NCBI GenBank assembly: GCA_008360955.1
Contig: LUCM01005890.1
Span: 27,722-91,721 of the forward strand
From: Fasciolopsis buskii
Lineage: Eukaryota > Platyhelminthes > Trematoda > Plagiorchiida > Fasciolidae
Direction: 5' to 3'
Length of the DNA: 64,000 nt
Under the pieces are notes generated by a model, which worked only from the letters and a program-made list of their open reading frames with translations, did no database searches and was not told the origin of the DNA. Shown here one piece after another: positions 13,464-25,634 of this stretch (position 1 is its first letter; each line of letters opens with the position of its first letter). Made by a program: the position numbers and the translations under genes.

Positions 13464-13762
13464 TAATACATTAGTCCCCGTTGCAACCGTTACAGAGTTA
13501 CGAACTGATTAAGGAGTAGAAAAAAAGGATACAGTGTTCCACGCCGAGGTTTGTATCGGATTCAATTAGACGAGAGAGGAGGTTGGGTAATAAGGCGGAA
13601 ATTTTTCAAGTTACATACACCACCGGCGGAAAGAGACAAGGAAGTCAACAGATTAGTTGGAGAATGTGCAAACACTTAGGAAGCCGACTAGATCTACTGA
13701 TTGGAAAAGTTAGACTTTTCCTGTTTCGAAAAAGATTCAAATCAATCGAGAACATGGTGATG

Positions 13763-13836
13763 CATATATACATACATATATATATATATATAAGTATATA
13801 TACACATATGTATATATGTGTGTGTTTGTGTGTGTG
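13763..13836. repeat. Compound (TA)n/(TG)n microsatellite
   Basis: TA-rich run with CATA and GTAT variants, passing into TGTG. Confidence 0.9.
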
Positions 13837-14954
13837 CCGTAGAACGAGACCGGTCCAATGGGAATTATTCTAGTTGTCCACATAAGTCGTCACTGATCAG
13901 TAGAACAATCAATTGTTCAATCAATATAGAGCTGAGAAAAAATGAAAGCGGAAGACGGCAGGAAGCTAAACAGGATGAATCGATAAATTAATTATTTCAG
14001 TGGAGAATAGATACGTGTATGTATAAACCTGAAGGAACAATGAAAGTTAAAAGGTTACCATCAAAAGCGTAAGCACGGGTTTGGCGTGGGATAGAGCTGA
14101 TTCGATTCGAAACCTGAAGTAATTTTCGATTTCAAATATCAATATCACAACAAATTAGAAGAAGGAAAGATGAGTAGAGTGAAGTTTGCTAAAAAGATGG
14201 GATGTAAATTGGTCGTTTCGATTCGATTGTAATTTTTCAAACGCACGTAAAACAAGTAATCCTTGGGTATAAACCACTGACTTCCGGAGGAATCAGGTGA
14301 GAGGCGGTTATTGAACACCTCAGGCTGAAACACGAATTCGCTAGTGAAGAGGTAACGAAACGTGAATAACAAATGGTTTCGGTCCTCATGTGGCAAGAAA
14401 AAGAAAACGTACAGCAGCCTCAGGAAACACCATTTGTCGTGAAATAAATCTCACATATTTGGAAGAATATCTGATTATCCGAAAGGCTTGGGCAGATCTT
14501 TCAAAATTCGATGCTGAAGAATAACAATGAAAAAGAAAAATCCACTAACACTTGGAACGTAAAAAAGGGGACTATATGACCGTTTACTGGACAGTGGTTC
14601 GTCACTCAGCTACCCAGGACAAGGCTCTCGAGTGCAAATTACCTGAACAAACAACCAACGTGGCGCGTTCGGAAGCCGTTTACACGATAGTTCGGCGTTG
14701 TATCATCCGTCCAATATGTGCAAAGTCGATCTTGGTATGCGAGATTCGCAGGTGAATTTCCCATTCTACCCAAAACCTGACTCCCTGTTCACTGGCAACT
14801 GGCAAAATTACGTATACGAACAAAAACGCCTGACCAGACTGATGAACATCAATCGAGCCTTTTGTATTCACGACGAGAATCCGACATAACGGCTGAAAAA
14901 ACAAAAATTATCTTCGACTAACCTCTCAAGTGCGAGAGTAACTTTGGACTTAGA

Positions 14955-15215
14955 GTCAACCCAGTTCTCCAAAGGCCTCGTTGTATGTACCACCTGGGAG
15001 GACGGATGTGTGAACATCCAATAAAATCTTCTTGGCATCAATCGCTGTGTCCACGACTACCTTGATATGAAACCAATGTTCAACTGAATCCTAAGCACTT
15101 GGTTGTGCATATAAACTGCGTAGACAACTTCCAATTGAAATTAAAATTAGCGATTGTAATCTAGAAGCTTTCTGTGTTCGTGCGACCATGAATAAGGAGT
15201 AAAGCTGGTCAAACG
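14955..15215 (-). mobile_element. RTE-like LINE fragment, region upstream of RT
   Basis: The minus translation has EHWFHIKVVVDTAIDAKKIL and HTSVLPGGTYNEA. It is colinear with the better copy at 30925-31215 (EHWFHVEATLHIAVDATQTV). This part lies between the endonuclease and RT domains in RTE elements. It sits within the 8.4-kb AGAP intron or close to its end. Confidence 0.6.
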
Positions 15216-16852
15216 AGACGTTAGAATTCCAATGTCCAACCAATGTGCAAATTTTCAAAATAATACAGAAGGTGACTCGAATTTAGGCACCTTACAATAT
15301 ACGATATTCAAAATTATGCATATGTCAGCACCAAACAAACTAAGTGATGTTGAAGATAACAGTTATTTCTCAGCTCCGGGGTGTAACAAAAGCGACGGGT
15401 GTCTAAATCATGCAAATGAAGACAAAACGTGAACCCAAGAGGAGTTCACCATACATTTTAGATATTCCAAATCCCTCTTCTACACCGTCGACTGACCTAC
15501 GAATTAAAAAAACCCCCAGTAAGATTTGAATTAGTCAGGTGCTGAAAGCAAAGTAGTAGCATGTCATAGAATTCACGCTTCGAAAATCCAGCCAGAAGGA
15601 GGAAATTCCGAAGAGCAGCAGTGAAACAATCCTAGTCAGATTGATTGCTTTGACGTATTAACCACTATGGAAATCTGTGCCCCAGCTATACAATGATAAA
15701 TTGCTTAGTTTGCCTAGTTTCAGGAAGCACAACACCTGGTCCTTTTCTGACAAGGGCATTACTACTGAATGTTTGCTTCGTCTCATCTTAAATGTGATAA
15801 CACTAGTCTCATCCTAACCTTTCGAAACGTAATCAAGGTGTTTTTATGCTATGCTCCGAATGTCCCTACCCTAGGAATAGAGCGAACAACGTCAGTCGAT
15901 CTCGGCAATGTTTCCTCTGAAAGGGCTTGGCGCGTGGGTGGAGTAACACCTTATCAGCATGGATGAGGTACCAGTACGAGGTTTCAGGTGACTTGGTATT
16001 CCGGCTCGACTGATGCTCTTCACGTTACCGCAATTGCTAGGCCTCCAGGCGGCGCGGTAAAACTGAACTGAATGTGTCAGTTCAACACTTGCAAATTGAC
16101 AAATTAACAGGCATCAATAAAACACTGTCAGTGGTTGAATGGGACCACAAAAAACGCATTTCGGTTTGACAACTAGTTTGAATAATTCGAATGAAATTTA
16201 ACCGACGAGTTGTCGTATTCATTAGTTTTACACTTACTAAGGGACAACGCAATTGTTGCTAACGAAACATGCATCAAACTCAAATCCAGACTATACTTTG
16301 TTATGAACGACTATTCGTGTATCCTGCATCGAACACAGTACTTTAGGTCTGATGAATGTTCACTCTTCACATTCATTCCCACGATCAAAGATCAACACAA
16401 CTGCGATGACATCGCACGCATTATGTCAATCGATGAGCCGAGGGGAAACGTCAAACGCGAAAGCCAACCATTACCGGTTAGCTAAATTAATCAATAGAAG
16501 GATCAATCAGTGAGTGTTGATCATACAAAACCAACATATACGATTTGATTTTGACTAAAAAAAGAATGCTTGCGCCTGCTCAATTTGGTTTTTCTCTTTC
16601 CACCTAGTGGGAACGGGCGACGGAGACCGGGAGGTGGGATCCATTGAAGATTTACGGGTCAGAATAAGAGTAGACGTCTCTTCCTTGGTCTACGTCTCAG
16701 AGTAACGGTACAGAACTACCGATCAACCCCGGAATGGATCAAAATCTCGATGCAATTAATCATCGTCAACTTGTTATCTATTAATCTACATCACTTCGAG
16801 GCACACACACACGTGCGAAGTTTGCCAACTTTTTTCTTTATTTCTCCCTTTG

Positions 16853-16872
16853 TCTCCCTCTCTCTCTCTCTT
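16853..16872. repeat. (TC)n tract in the left arm
   Basis: Imperfect TC dinucleotide run. Confidence 0.8.
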
Positions 16873-17764
16873 CCTGTCTGTCGTGGCTCTGTTCACGACT
16901 GGTTCAGTAAAATGCCAACTTCTGACCACAAAAGATTTCGACAGCAATGAAGTGCGAACTACAACAGACGTGAACATTTAAGCTCTAACTTTACTGAAGT
17001 TGTAAACATGTAAGATCGAAGATAATTCGTTGTTGCTGTTATTGCTGTTCATTGTATTCCGTTCTGACAATGTGAAAGGCAAAACAATTATAAAAAAAAC
17101 TTCAATCTGCTCCAGGTCAATGATATTGTGCAACGCAAATGAAAGAGATTATGGTTCTAACGAAGTGTTACGTCTCGATCAGTGTTGGCAATAGGAAATA
17201 ACATCGAGCTAAAGATGACCGAAATTGTGATGCGATCCCGAAACAAATGATTGTTAATGGATTGTTTTAACCGCTAGGGCAATCAGACAAGCTCATGGTG
17301 GTTTGCAGCACGAATCCGTTATTGATCTGCACGACCATGGGCTGCTGATGCACGGAGATCGATTCCCACCGTCCGATGAGTGCCTGTTTGGTTGGTTTAG
17401 AGACTAAGGCATTCAGCATGATCGCAGATTCTGGGTTCGTGTTACAGTTTGGATGCGATGAATATGCATTAATGATGATTCCTGACAAGAATGGAACGTA
17501 TGTACAACGCTTAAATGGTTCGGTAATTGTGAGCTGAGCGTTAATATCGCATGATGAGTAATTTCGTGTATTTCATCTATGATTATGTAAGCGGATAACC
17601 CGGCTGCGAGTTGACATGAGCATGGTGCTTGTTCACAGTGTCTTTGGCCTGAACCAATCAAGATAATTGTTTGTTCGTCGCACAGTATGTAAATTCTGTT
17701 CCCATACTCGATGTAAGTGGATTTGTAAATCTGATCTAACTCAATTCGGTATGTTCGTGATCGG

Positions 17765-17802
17765 TTGTGTGTGTGGGGGGTGGGGTGAGGTGGGGTGGGG
17801 AC
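17765..17802 (+). repeat. (GT)n plus G-rich tract
   Basis: GTGTGTGT, then several runs of four or more G separated by T or TGA. The C-rich complement appears in the right arm near 55915-55952. Confidence 0.9.
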
Positions 17803-20205
17803 TAGTTGGGATGAGTGGAGTCTTGTTCCACACTGTCTCATGTCGCGTGCGAGCAGCGATTCCGAGTTCACTTCACCTTGGTCGGCTGAATTCCAGTTTT
17901 CGTCACTAAAGCTACACTGAGTTGTCCGATGGTAGGAAAACCTTGAAGGCGAAGACTAGAAAGTTTTCTGGAAAATACTTTGATTAGTAGAAACGCGAGG
18001 TGAGGAGTCAGTGAAAACTAGCTGTTCACTGTTCTAGGGGAATAGGTAGATTGTTCCCTAATGCAACTTCTAACCGGAAACTGCATTACAACGGGAAAGT
18101 GTTTGCTTTAGTTCGTCCGTAAATGTTCAATCGATTCTGTTACCAGGGCGCTATCGCCTGTTCCCACTAACTACGGTGAGGAAAGCCAAGTCGAGTAGAC
18201 ACAAAAGTTCGTTTATCAATCAAAATGATCAACACTCACTGATTGATTTCTCTGCCGGCTAATTCGACCCATCGATATTGAACAAATTTCTCATGCGGGG
18301 TTCTTGCCCAGATTGACCTTATCGGTACGATATCACCGCAGAAGTGGTCATTTTTAACCAGGGTAATGGATAAACCGAATCAAAACTCACTACCATTACA
18401 TTAACTTTTCGATTGTGGCTACTTTGAGACTGTCGATTCATGATCTATACTGTAATGCTTGTTTTAGTTGGACTTCTTTTTAGAACATGATTGAAGCACC
18501 AGAACAGCTGGGGCTAACTAAACGGGAAGCGGGGGGGGCACGGAAAACCATGACCCGGGGACTTTAAACGGGACAGGGCCATACAAGATCAGACCAGATG
18601 TGATATGGAACCGAGTGACAAATCTTACGTAATTCTATACCAGTCTTAGTTGCACGGTCACCACAGTCGGACCGATGGGTCTGAACTGTTTGTGGGCTAA
18701 CGTCCGATTCAAGGGACGCGCGTTCCAGTTACGTTAAACAAACGTAAAAACAATCAAAGGGTCAAATTTTTCAAATTGTGCTCTTGGATTAGGAGAGTGA
18801 AAAATAGGCAACTAAACGGTTTAGCCATTTTAAAACGATCTCGACTAGGCAGATATCCAGTGCAACGATTCGTTCGGCAATATTTGCCAGGAGGCAGGTT
18901 AAATAGTATTGTAAAATCAATAGCAGGTGACGAATAGCCAACTTGTAATCGGTCATTTTAAATGATCACGGTGAGAAGAACAAACGAAAGCGGATACAAA
19001 ATTTCGTTCGTCAGTCGGAGATAAATCGCACATTTCGGTATACACCAATTGATCTGGCTGTCAACTTGATTTTGTCACCAGTAACTAACGGTCGCATGAG
19101 AGTTTCCCACTGGACTTTATCGGTGGATTTAATCATCGCTGCAACATTACCGCCGTTGACTGTCAGCCTGGGTATTGGAGCAACCACAACATCCGATTCA
19201 CTTTCGATTGTCCTCGCACACTGTGGGGAGATGCGGTGACGATGGTAGATTGGTGAGACCGTTGACATGCCTAACCTGAGACTAATCATTACAACAGTAC
19301 AAACGGTCAGTTCCCGGGCACTCTTGAATAAATTGCAGAACTGTGACATTGTGCGAGAGGTTGGTACGACTAACAGTGGGAACTCAGATGGAATTTTTCG
19401 CGTCTAAAAGTTTCTCACTCAGCCATCGCCCATTAGATAACTTGATTCGGGTGAAGCAAACAAATTCCACATTTACCTCTGCGTCTAGTGCACATTCGCT
19501 CATTTCCGGTAAACATGATTGATTTTGTAGTGGAAAGCGGTTTACTCCTTACGTGGACTTTGAGAATCTGTTTGAAACGAATTTCGATTTAATTCCGATC
19601 TAAGTAGCTCACATACTGAATGGAACCAGTATGAACCCATCCTCTCCGCAGCTTGTTCCTCATCTACTTCGAACGAACAACGTCGCGGAGCAGTCCAGAC
19701 ATCAATTCTTGATCACCCTCCCAACATCTTGCAAGATAGACTTCATTTGTTTGTCCTAATCAGAGAAAGATCATGTGTCGAATCGCGTCGGCCTTGCACC
19801 CTAAGTGTTGCGCAGACCCTTGTCCAGGGGACCGAACGCCAAACAGACAAATATTCAACATTTCCAGTTCACTTGGTTAATCAGCCATCACCAAAATGGT
19901 CTAAGTGCGAATAGTTTAGCAAAAAACTCCCTCGTTACTTCGTCCTCACATTACGAGAGACAGCACCCATTTGCTATGGCACCCACGATAACGGGCTACA
20001 ATTTGATAAAGCAAAGCTGAGCAAAACAAGGAATTAAACGTAATCGATCTGTACTAGTGCTTGACTAGAAACTCCGTGACTGTTATCCACATTTTGTCTT
20101 GGACTTCTCAGCTCCCGTTATACAGACCTTGAATAATATCACAAGGAAATAACACTGGTGACCGTTATTTGGATTCGTGAAAAAAATTACAAACGCTCTA
20201 CTTAC

Positions 20206-20692
20206 CATCCACCAATAAACTGGTATTGCCATTCAATTCTGATTCAGAGGGCGTTTTCTCCGCACTCGTATTTGCATGACCCGTTGGTTCCGGATGGGTG
20301 CGTGATTTGGGTGTGCTTGTACTACTGATCGCTAATCCACTACTAACAACACCAGGAACAGCTTTAGTGGAAATGACAGACGGGGATCCTGTGGTTGCTG
20401 GGACAGAAACGGACGAGGGAGGAGCACCGAGCGAAGGTGGAAGAATGAACGAGTTTATCATTTCATTCGGTTCGGTGACTGTGCCACTCATGGGTCCAGT
20501 GTTTGTGCCAGTTTTTGGTGGTGTTGATCCAACGGGATCTTTTGGACCAGTATTAACAGCAGGACTGGCCAAAAGATGCGAATCGATTAGGGCACCTAAA
20601 CCGCAGCTACTCATCCGATAGGCCATTCCGGGCAATTTGATTGTGCTTATAGTCAAGTCGATCGATTTTCCATGCTGACTGTTTACATAATC
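20206..20692 (-). CDS. AGAP exon: PH domain middle strands and Ser/Thr/Pro-rich insert
   Basis: The exon opens with DYVNSQHGKSIDLTISTIKL, then PG, which matches the AGAP family segment DYMQNVHGKEIDLLRTTVKVPG. It continues as about 140 residues rich in P, S, T and G and ends SLLVDG at the splice. The acceptor is TTTTTTAG and the donor GTAAGT at 20200-20205. It is 487 nt long, phase 0 in and phase 1 out. The phase-0 entry joins exactly to the previous exon, giving YHPSKQ-DYVNSQHGK in place of the family's YHPSLHDYMQNVHGK. The low-complexity tail is the PH insert, typically disordered. The plus-strand open frame over the same bases is a shadow. Confidence 0.9.
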
Positions 20693-21016
20693 CTAAAAAA
20701 TGGTAGGTAAGCATTAAGAATACTGAGTCATATGGCTTCGTTCGTCAATATAAAGTATTCAATAGATTAAAAATTGTTTCATCGATCGCGATGAAAGTCG
20801 ATCTGTGACTGACGGGTCGATACGATACTCGCTGGCATGGCGCATGTGACAGCGCTGATGCGCTCGGGTGTGATTGACCTTACGCAGAGCTCACCAGTTT
20901 TGTGCTGGCTGATTCTTTTTCGAAGTCTGATCCAAGATTCGGTCACACTGTGCAGTCTATGCATTTGGGAGCCTTGCAATCAGTACTACTGCTACTACTA
21001 TAAAATAACATTTACG

Positions 21017-21039
21017 TGAGAGAGAGAGAGAGAGAGAGA
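21017..21039. repeat. (GA)n microsatellite
   Basis: Uninterrupted GA run in the AGAP intron between 22299 and 20692. Confidence 0.95.
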
Positions 21040-21513
21040 TAACACACGTTTGGTGAATCGATCAGGGCAGTAGATCCTAGGACTTTTTAAATGTGCTCTG
21101 ACAACTGGAAGAAAATAGTCCCCACCAGTGTGTGGTACTCTGTGTATACATTGTGAAATTCGGAAGCGTTAATGTATGATTTCATTTCGTTGGTGGACAG
21201 AAGGCTAGCCAACCGACTGTAAATAGCTCTATTGGTTTTGATTCTGTCAATATTGTCAATTGATTGACAGGCTTGCTGGGTTTCAACTCTCAGTAGGTTG
21301 CCCTGTTGTTGTGTGTTTTAGACGGGACAAAAAACCGCATAGATACACACGTTATATGGTCCGGAAAGGAAACATGACGGCACCACTGAGAAATTAAGAA
21401 AGTTTGGAGTGATTAAAGTGCAAGAGGCAGAACGATGGCTCGGGGTAGGAGGGGGACACAATTCGTTCAATGCACATAATAGATGTGGTGTGATTCTGAG
21501 GTGGACACATACA

Positions 21514-21533
21514 GACAAACAAACAAACAAACA
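21514..21533. repeat. (ACAA)n tract
   Basis: Four to five copies of a tetranucleotide. Confidence 0.85.
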
Positions 21534-21703
21534 GAGGGACTAAAATTGCCACAACCAAGTCGCTTACGGGGAAGTTCACGTAGCCCTGAATTTTGTCCGA
21601 TAGATAGATTATCCTTGTTTTCAGACTCTCGCAGATGTCACTGAAGGAAAAATAAGGAGACTAAATTGAATGCAAAGGTGACTGGATTTAATTGGTTATT
21701 TTG

Positions 21704-21737
21704 CACACACAAGCACACACACATGCACACGAACACA
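21704..21737. repeat. Imperfect (CA)n tract
   Basis: CA repeats broken by AG, TG and GA. Confidence 0.85.
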
Positions 21738-22298
21738 GATTGTCCATTCTCCTTGTCCTGAAAGGACTCATGTTTCGTAGTGCAAATTGATGGTATGTGC
21801 AAATGCCTATCATAATGAGCCTAAGTAGTACAGTTATCTCTGGGTCCCAGATAAGAGTGCATTTGAATCGGCGGTGAGCTTGAAATAAAATAAATGAAGA
21901 TAAGCACACTCGGTCATCTAGGAGCATCGTTAGCATAACCAAATGGAGTAGTGTTATTATTAGGGTTGGTCATTCCAAGTCGTCCAGTTCTGATTACCAG
22001 ATCGTCCTCACTGCACCAACTCGTTTTGGCATTCGGTACAAAACCCCCAACTGGTACTCGCAAATGTGCGATGGTGATCAGGCGAGCACCACAATGGTGA
22101 ATATCTCGGGTTCGAATTCTCTCAACAAATCGATTAATCTTCCTTTAGATGACCGAGATCCACTTTGTGAAACGCCATAAAACTGTTGTATCAAAGATAC
22201 GATGAGGAGTAAGCAGGGGCCGAGAGGAGGAAAAAAATCCTGACTGGATATGTGTGTCATCAAACAAAACTTAGCATCAGTACATGTTAACCACTTGC

Positions 22299-22736
22299 CT
22301 GTTTTGATGGGTGATAGCAAAGTCGAGCATCCTCTGTGATCACGACATACTTCTTTTTACGTTTTCGTGAATCTTTACTCAAACCTTTGGTCGACCGTTT
22401 GTACAAATAGCCCTGTTTGAGTGGGATCAGACGACCGGCACCGAGATTTTGGCTATGATCTCGCGATTTGTTCGCGTTTAGCCCGACGGCCCCGGTGAGA
22501 TTCATTCCCATTGTGCACAAAGTGGCCGAGGCTAGGCCAGCCAGTGGGCCAGACAGCGAACCAGTAGACTGTGGTCGTGGGCGATCACGTCTTGAATGCG
22601 GGAACGGCTGTTGATTCGGATGTGTCGATTCGTTAACGGAACAATCGGAGATTCGACTTTGACCAACAGTGCCCGAAGATGATGGTGGAGTACGGCTGGG
22701 ACCGAAACGGCAAATGTTGTCCGGTTCCGAACGACG
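22299..22736 (-). CDS. AGAP exon: linker and N-terminal half of PH domain
   Basis: The exon encodes 146 residues. The first 100 or so form a Ser/Pro/Arg-rich linker. From about residue 102 comes [20 protein letters not shown], then a lysine-rich strand and [20 protein letters not shown]. These match the start of the AGAP PH domain (IPIKQGxLLKRSGKSLNK, then KKKYVTL and LTYHPS). The acceptor is ACTATAG at 22737-22743. At the 3' end the only boundary that joins in phase to the next PH segment is CAG followed by GCAAGT, so this intron begins with GC instead of GT. It is 438 nt, phase 0 at both ends. One insertion of charged residues lies before KKKYV, relative to vertebrate AGAPs. Identification is firm; the GC donor is inferred from homology and phase. 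Confidence 0.9.
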
Positions 22737-23154
22737 CTATAGTTTTTTGAAGAAACAAAAGCGGTTGGACAGATGACTTCCCGAGTATAAACTGACAGAA
22801 ATTTTGACGTTCAGGAAAAGAAGGATGGGAAATTTCCAACAAGAAGCGAAATACAATACAGTTGATTTATAGCAAAACGAGTAATTGTCCTACATTGCAA
22901 CAAGACGTTAGCGCAATAAATATATACCTTAGATGTTGACTGAGAAAATTAGCACTTAAAGCTAGAGGTAATTTGCTTCCGCATCACAAGGTTGTCAAAT
23001 CAACAGGGAATTAGCACGGATGGACCAACTGTTGCGGCGATGGTGCTTGGAAGATGAAATTTGTTAGATCCAATACCTCTTACAAGTATATCCTTCAAGC
23101 TGGAATACAACGGAATGTGCCCCATAGCTTCTAAAGCCGACTGGGAAGCGGCAA

Positions 23155-23312
23155 GAGAGGAGTGGAGATTGTGATCCCGAAAGTTAGAGTGGTGTCAATC
23201 TACCCAAGACCTTAGTAGTTGAAGTAAAGTAGGTGTCAGTGACAGCGAACTGCCACCTATCACCAAAATGATCGACAGATTTGGGATTCAAACATTTGGC
23301 CTCCGAGTTAAC
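23155..23312 (-). mobile_element. SINE-B copy
   Basis: Family B has a tRNA-like head (GGTTAACTCGGAGGCCAAAT, then TTTGAATCCCAAATCTG here) and a body with CATTTTGGTGATAGGTGGCA. It directly abuts the SINE-A copy that starts at 23315. Confidence 0.55.
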
Positions 23313-23314
23313 CG

Positions 23315-23490
23315 ATACTTTTATTTTTTTTACTTCATTTTAATGAAATAAAAATGTACATCATTCTCAGGAGGGGAACAGTGGCCAACAGAGGGGGTGT
23401 AAAATGGGGTTTTTAAACCGGGGATGGGAGGATCCGGACCCGGGACTTTCACGTTCAAACGCCGCGACCTTATCCGATTGACCGCCACCA
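23315..23490 (-). mobile_element. SINE-A copy (tRNA-headed)
   Basis: Read on the minus strand it has a tRNA Leu/Ser-like head (TGGTGGCGGTCAATCGGAT, then a B-box-like sequence) and the family tail ending TGTACATTTTTATTTCAT. Family A is defined by this head, a GGCC-rich middle and the tail. Confidence 0.7.
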
Positions 23491-23514
23491 GGCACTCTCT
23501 AAAGCTTTTGTATA

Positions 23515-23665
23515 CCTGCGGTGGTCAAGCGGATAACATCGTTGCGTCTGGAGGTGAGAGTCGCGAGTTCGGATCCTTCCAACTCCGGTTTAAAAAAATC
23601 TACTTGGCTGTCCTGTTGGCCCCAACGTGCATTGTTGTCTTATTTAGGAAAGAAGTAAAAGATTA
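23515..23665 (+). mobile_element. SINE-A copy, head to head with its neighbour
   Basis: The head has GGTGGTCAAGCGGATAAC and GAGTTCGGATCC. The tail CGTGCATTGTTGTCTTATTT corresponds to the family's TGTACATTGTTATTTCATT. It points away from the minus-strand copy 25 bases to its left. Confidence 0.6.
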
Positions 23666-25093
23666 AAAATTAACCAACCCACCAGAATGTATCTAGCAAG
23701 AGATGACAACGTTCTCAGGTCGAGGTATGGAAACCTGAATCCCACTATGACCGGCCACTTTGGTGATCATGGACGGCGATCCGCAGCGGATATACGGTTA
23801 ACTACCGGGTTCGAACTACCAAGATCGTGCGCGGGATGTTTAGCAAATCTGTGCACAAAACGAATCAGGGGAATTTATGTCTACCGGAACAAAAAATGCC
23901 TAATCAGATGAGGAATGGAGCTAGCATCAATTCGTGACCACGATGAGGCTCGTGCCGAGTACGAAAGCAGTAGGATTTGTCTTTGATTCGCAAAGCCTGT
24001 GGAGCTATTTGCAAACCGTTCATATTCAAGCTTCAATGTGTTCTTTTCGTTGTTACGATACCGCTAAATGAAGCATGGTCATGTTCGTTCGGAGTTTAAC
24101 AGCAAGGCGCACCATATTTCTGAAGCAACTGATTGGATCGAAAAATTCGGTAAACAGTGCTGGAAATTCGCCTCTCCGGAACCGCACAAACGGGACCACA
24201 GTGCGGTTGGGAAATATATCATTTTGCAGTTCAGCTAATTATGACCAGTATGGAGCCGATCAGATCGACCGACCATGATCTCTCGACAATTGTTGGAGTT
24301 TTCTTTAAATAACTAGCGATAGCCAAAGTAGTGTTTGATTTCTTGCGCGGACATAATAATTGTATTTTCCTTTAGGAACAATAACATTATACATCTGGGA
24401 GAGCAACACTTCCCGTCTGTCTATACGTCAGATAGGAGTGTTTTGGGAGCGCTAACTGGAACCCACCTAGCTCAACAATCTGACCAATAAAACAGTGCAG
24501 CTTTAACCTAACACGAGATCTGATCGTGGACCTTATGTTTTGTATTGATTGTCTTTGTTATATTCGATCGGCTAATGCAACAATTTTTTTCTAATCCACT
24601 GCACAATATGGAGCAAGTGGTATGCTAACCGCGCAGCAACCCTACGACCAGCAAGCTGATCAACTTCGATGACTGCCGGGAAGAATACGATCTGTTGTAC
24701 CACTACTGAGAGAAATACAAGTTACTTCACTCATGCTTACACCCCTTCGTTACAGACATTTTCCCCATCAAACTTCTCGTCTATGTCAATCTAATGGAGT
24801 TCCTTATTAGAAGTATTGACGGCTGATCGTTGAGAGCGTAGTGACATGTCATCATCCCCATCATCATTGTCCAGCGTTACACAGTAGGGCAAGGCTCATT
24901 GATTGACATAACCTTGCCTCAGAGTTACGCATTACGCTAGAAAGAATGAAGTTGCACGGTGCACAGAGAGTGGATCGAGAATGAGGGGGAGGGGGGAAGA
25001 AAGAAGGAAACGCTGCGTAGGCAACACACGGACTACTCAATCTAACTATACAAATGCCTTTTTTCAAATCAATTTCATTTGACAAAAAGTAAC

Positions 25094-25270
25094 ATGATCG
25101 CCACCGTTCACGATTCGCTGTCATCCCCATCAAGATCTCCACCCGACTGGTTGAAAGATCTTTCGGACTTCAACCAACTTGTCAACATGACCCCATTGGA
25201 TGTGCACGGTCTGAATCTAAACCATTCCACTGGGGTCTATCGCTTTGTTAGTCGCGAGGGTCCTTATTAA
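25094..25270 (+). CDS. Hypothetical small ORF or terminal exon, 58 aa
   Basis: An ATG in the context AACATGATC opens a 58-codon frame ending in TAA. The peptide has a balanced composition, with the segments SPSRSPPDWLKDLSDFNQLV and HSTGVYRFVSREGPY, unlike the low-complexity frames around it. I do not recognise the family. It lies on the strand opposite AGAP, inside the proposed 19.9-kb intron. No promoter, polyadenylation signal or partner exon is evident. It could be a real micro-ORF, a last exon of an unseen plus-strand gene, a retroposed fragment, or chance. Confidence 0.25.
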   Translation: MIATVHDSLSSPSRSPPDWLKDLSDFNQLVNMTPLDVHGLNLNHSTGVYRFVSREGPY

Positions 25271-25634
25271 AGTACACTTGATCTCTGTTAAAGATAGTTT
25301 GTCTCCTATTCTCTTCTTCCATTTGGTGTGCTGAGAAAAGTTACACCTTTTAAGCGGCTGACAAAAACGATTCTTTGTACATGTTAGTGGCAGGAGGTTG
25401 AGTGTTTTCATGACATAATTCACCATGTGATATCATCGCTCAACTCACGAGACTACCAAGATAGAGGCGCATTCATTGAATGGTATAAGGAACGTCCAAA
25501 GTGAGATTATTTCAGGAAAACATTTAATCTCCTACTACTAACATGTACCAAGTAATCAAGATCTGTAGGTCATATCCAAAGCCTTCGTCGTACTTAGGCT
25601 ACCTACAGAGAAGTCATCTATCAGTAGGGGTCGA

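Larger units (their letters stand above)
15668..17995 (+). repeat. Left arm of a 2.3-kb inverted duplicated repeat
   Basis: This segment matches the reverse complement of 55728-58160. The outer blocks (15670-16500 and 17413-17995) are about 97% identical; the middle (16560-17400) is much more diverged. It contains open frames at 16210-16485 (+) and 17413-17871 (-), both also open in the other copy. No transposase, RT or terminal repeat was recognised. It lies inside the AGAP intron between the exons at 20206 and 11785. Confidence 0.85.
11786..20205 (-). other. AGAP intron, 8.4 kb
   Basis: Contains an RTE fragment, microsatellites and the whole left inverted arm. The stretches 11.8-14.9 kb and 18.0-20.2 kb hold nothing else that I recognise. 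Confidence 0.75.
20693..22298 (-). other. AGAP intron, 1.6 kb, GC donor
   Basis: Begins GCAAGT on the minus strand and ends TTTTTTAG. It contains GA, ACAA and CA microsatellites. Confidence 0.75.

Noticed and set aside
20298..20621. 107-codon plus-strand frame
   Set aside because: Shadow of the AGAP insert exon on the minus strand.
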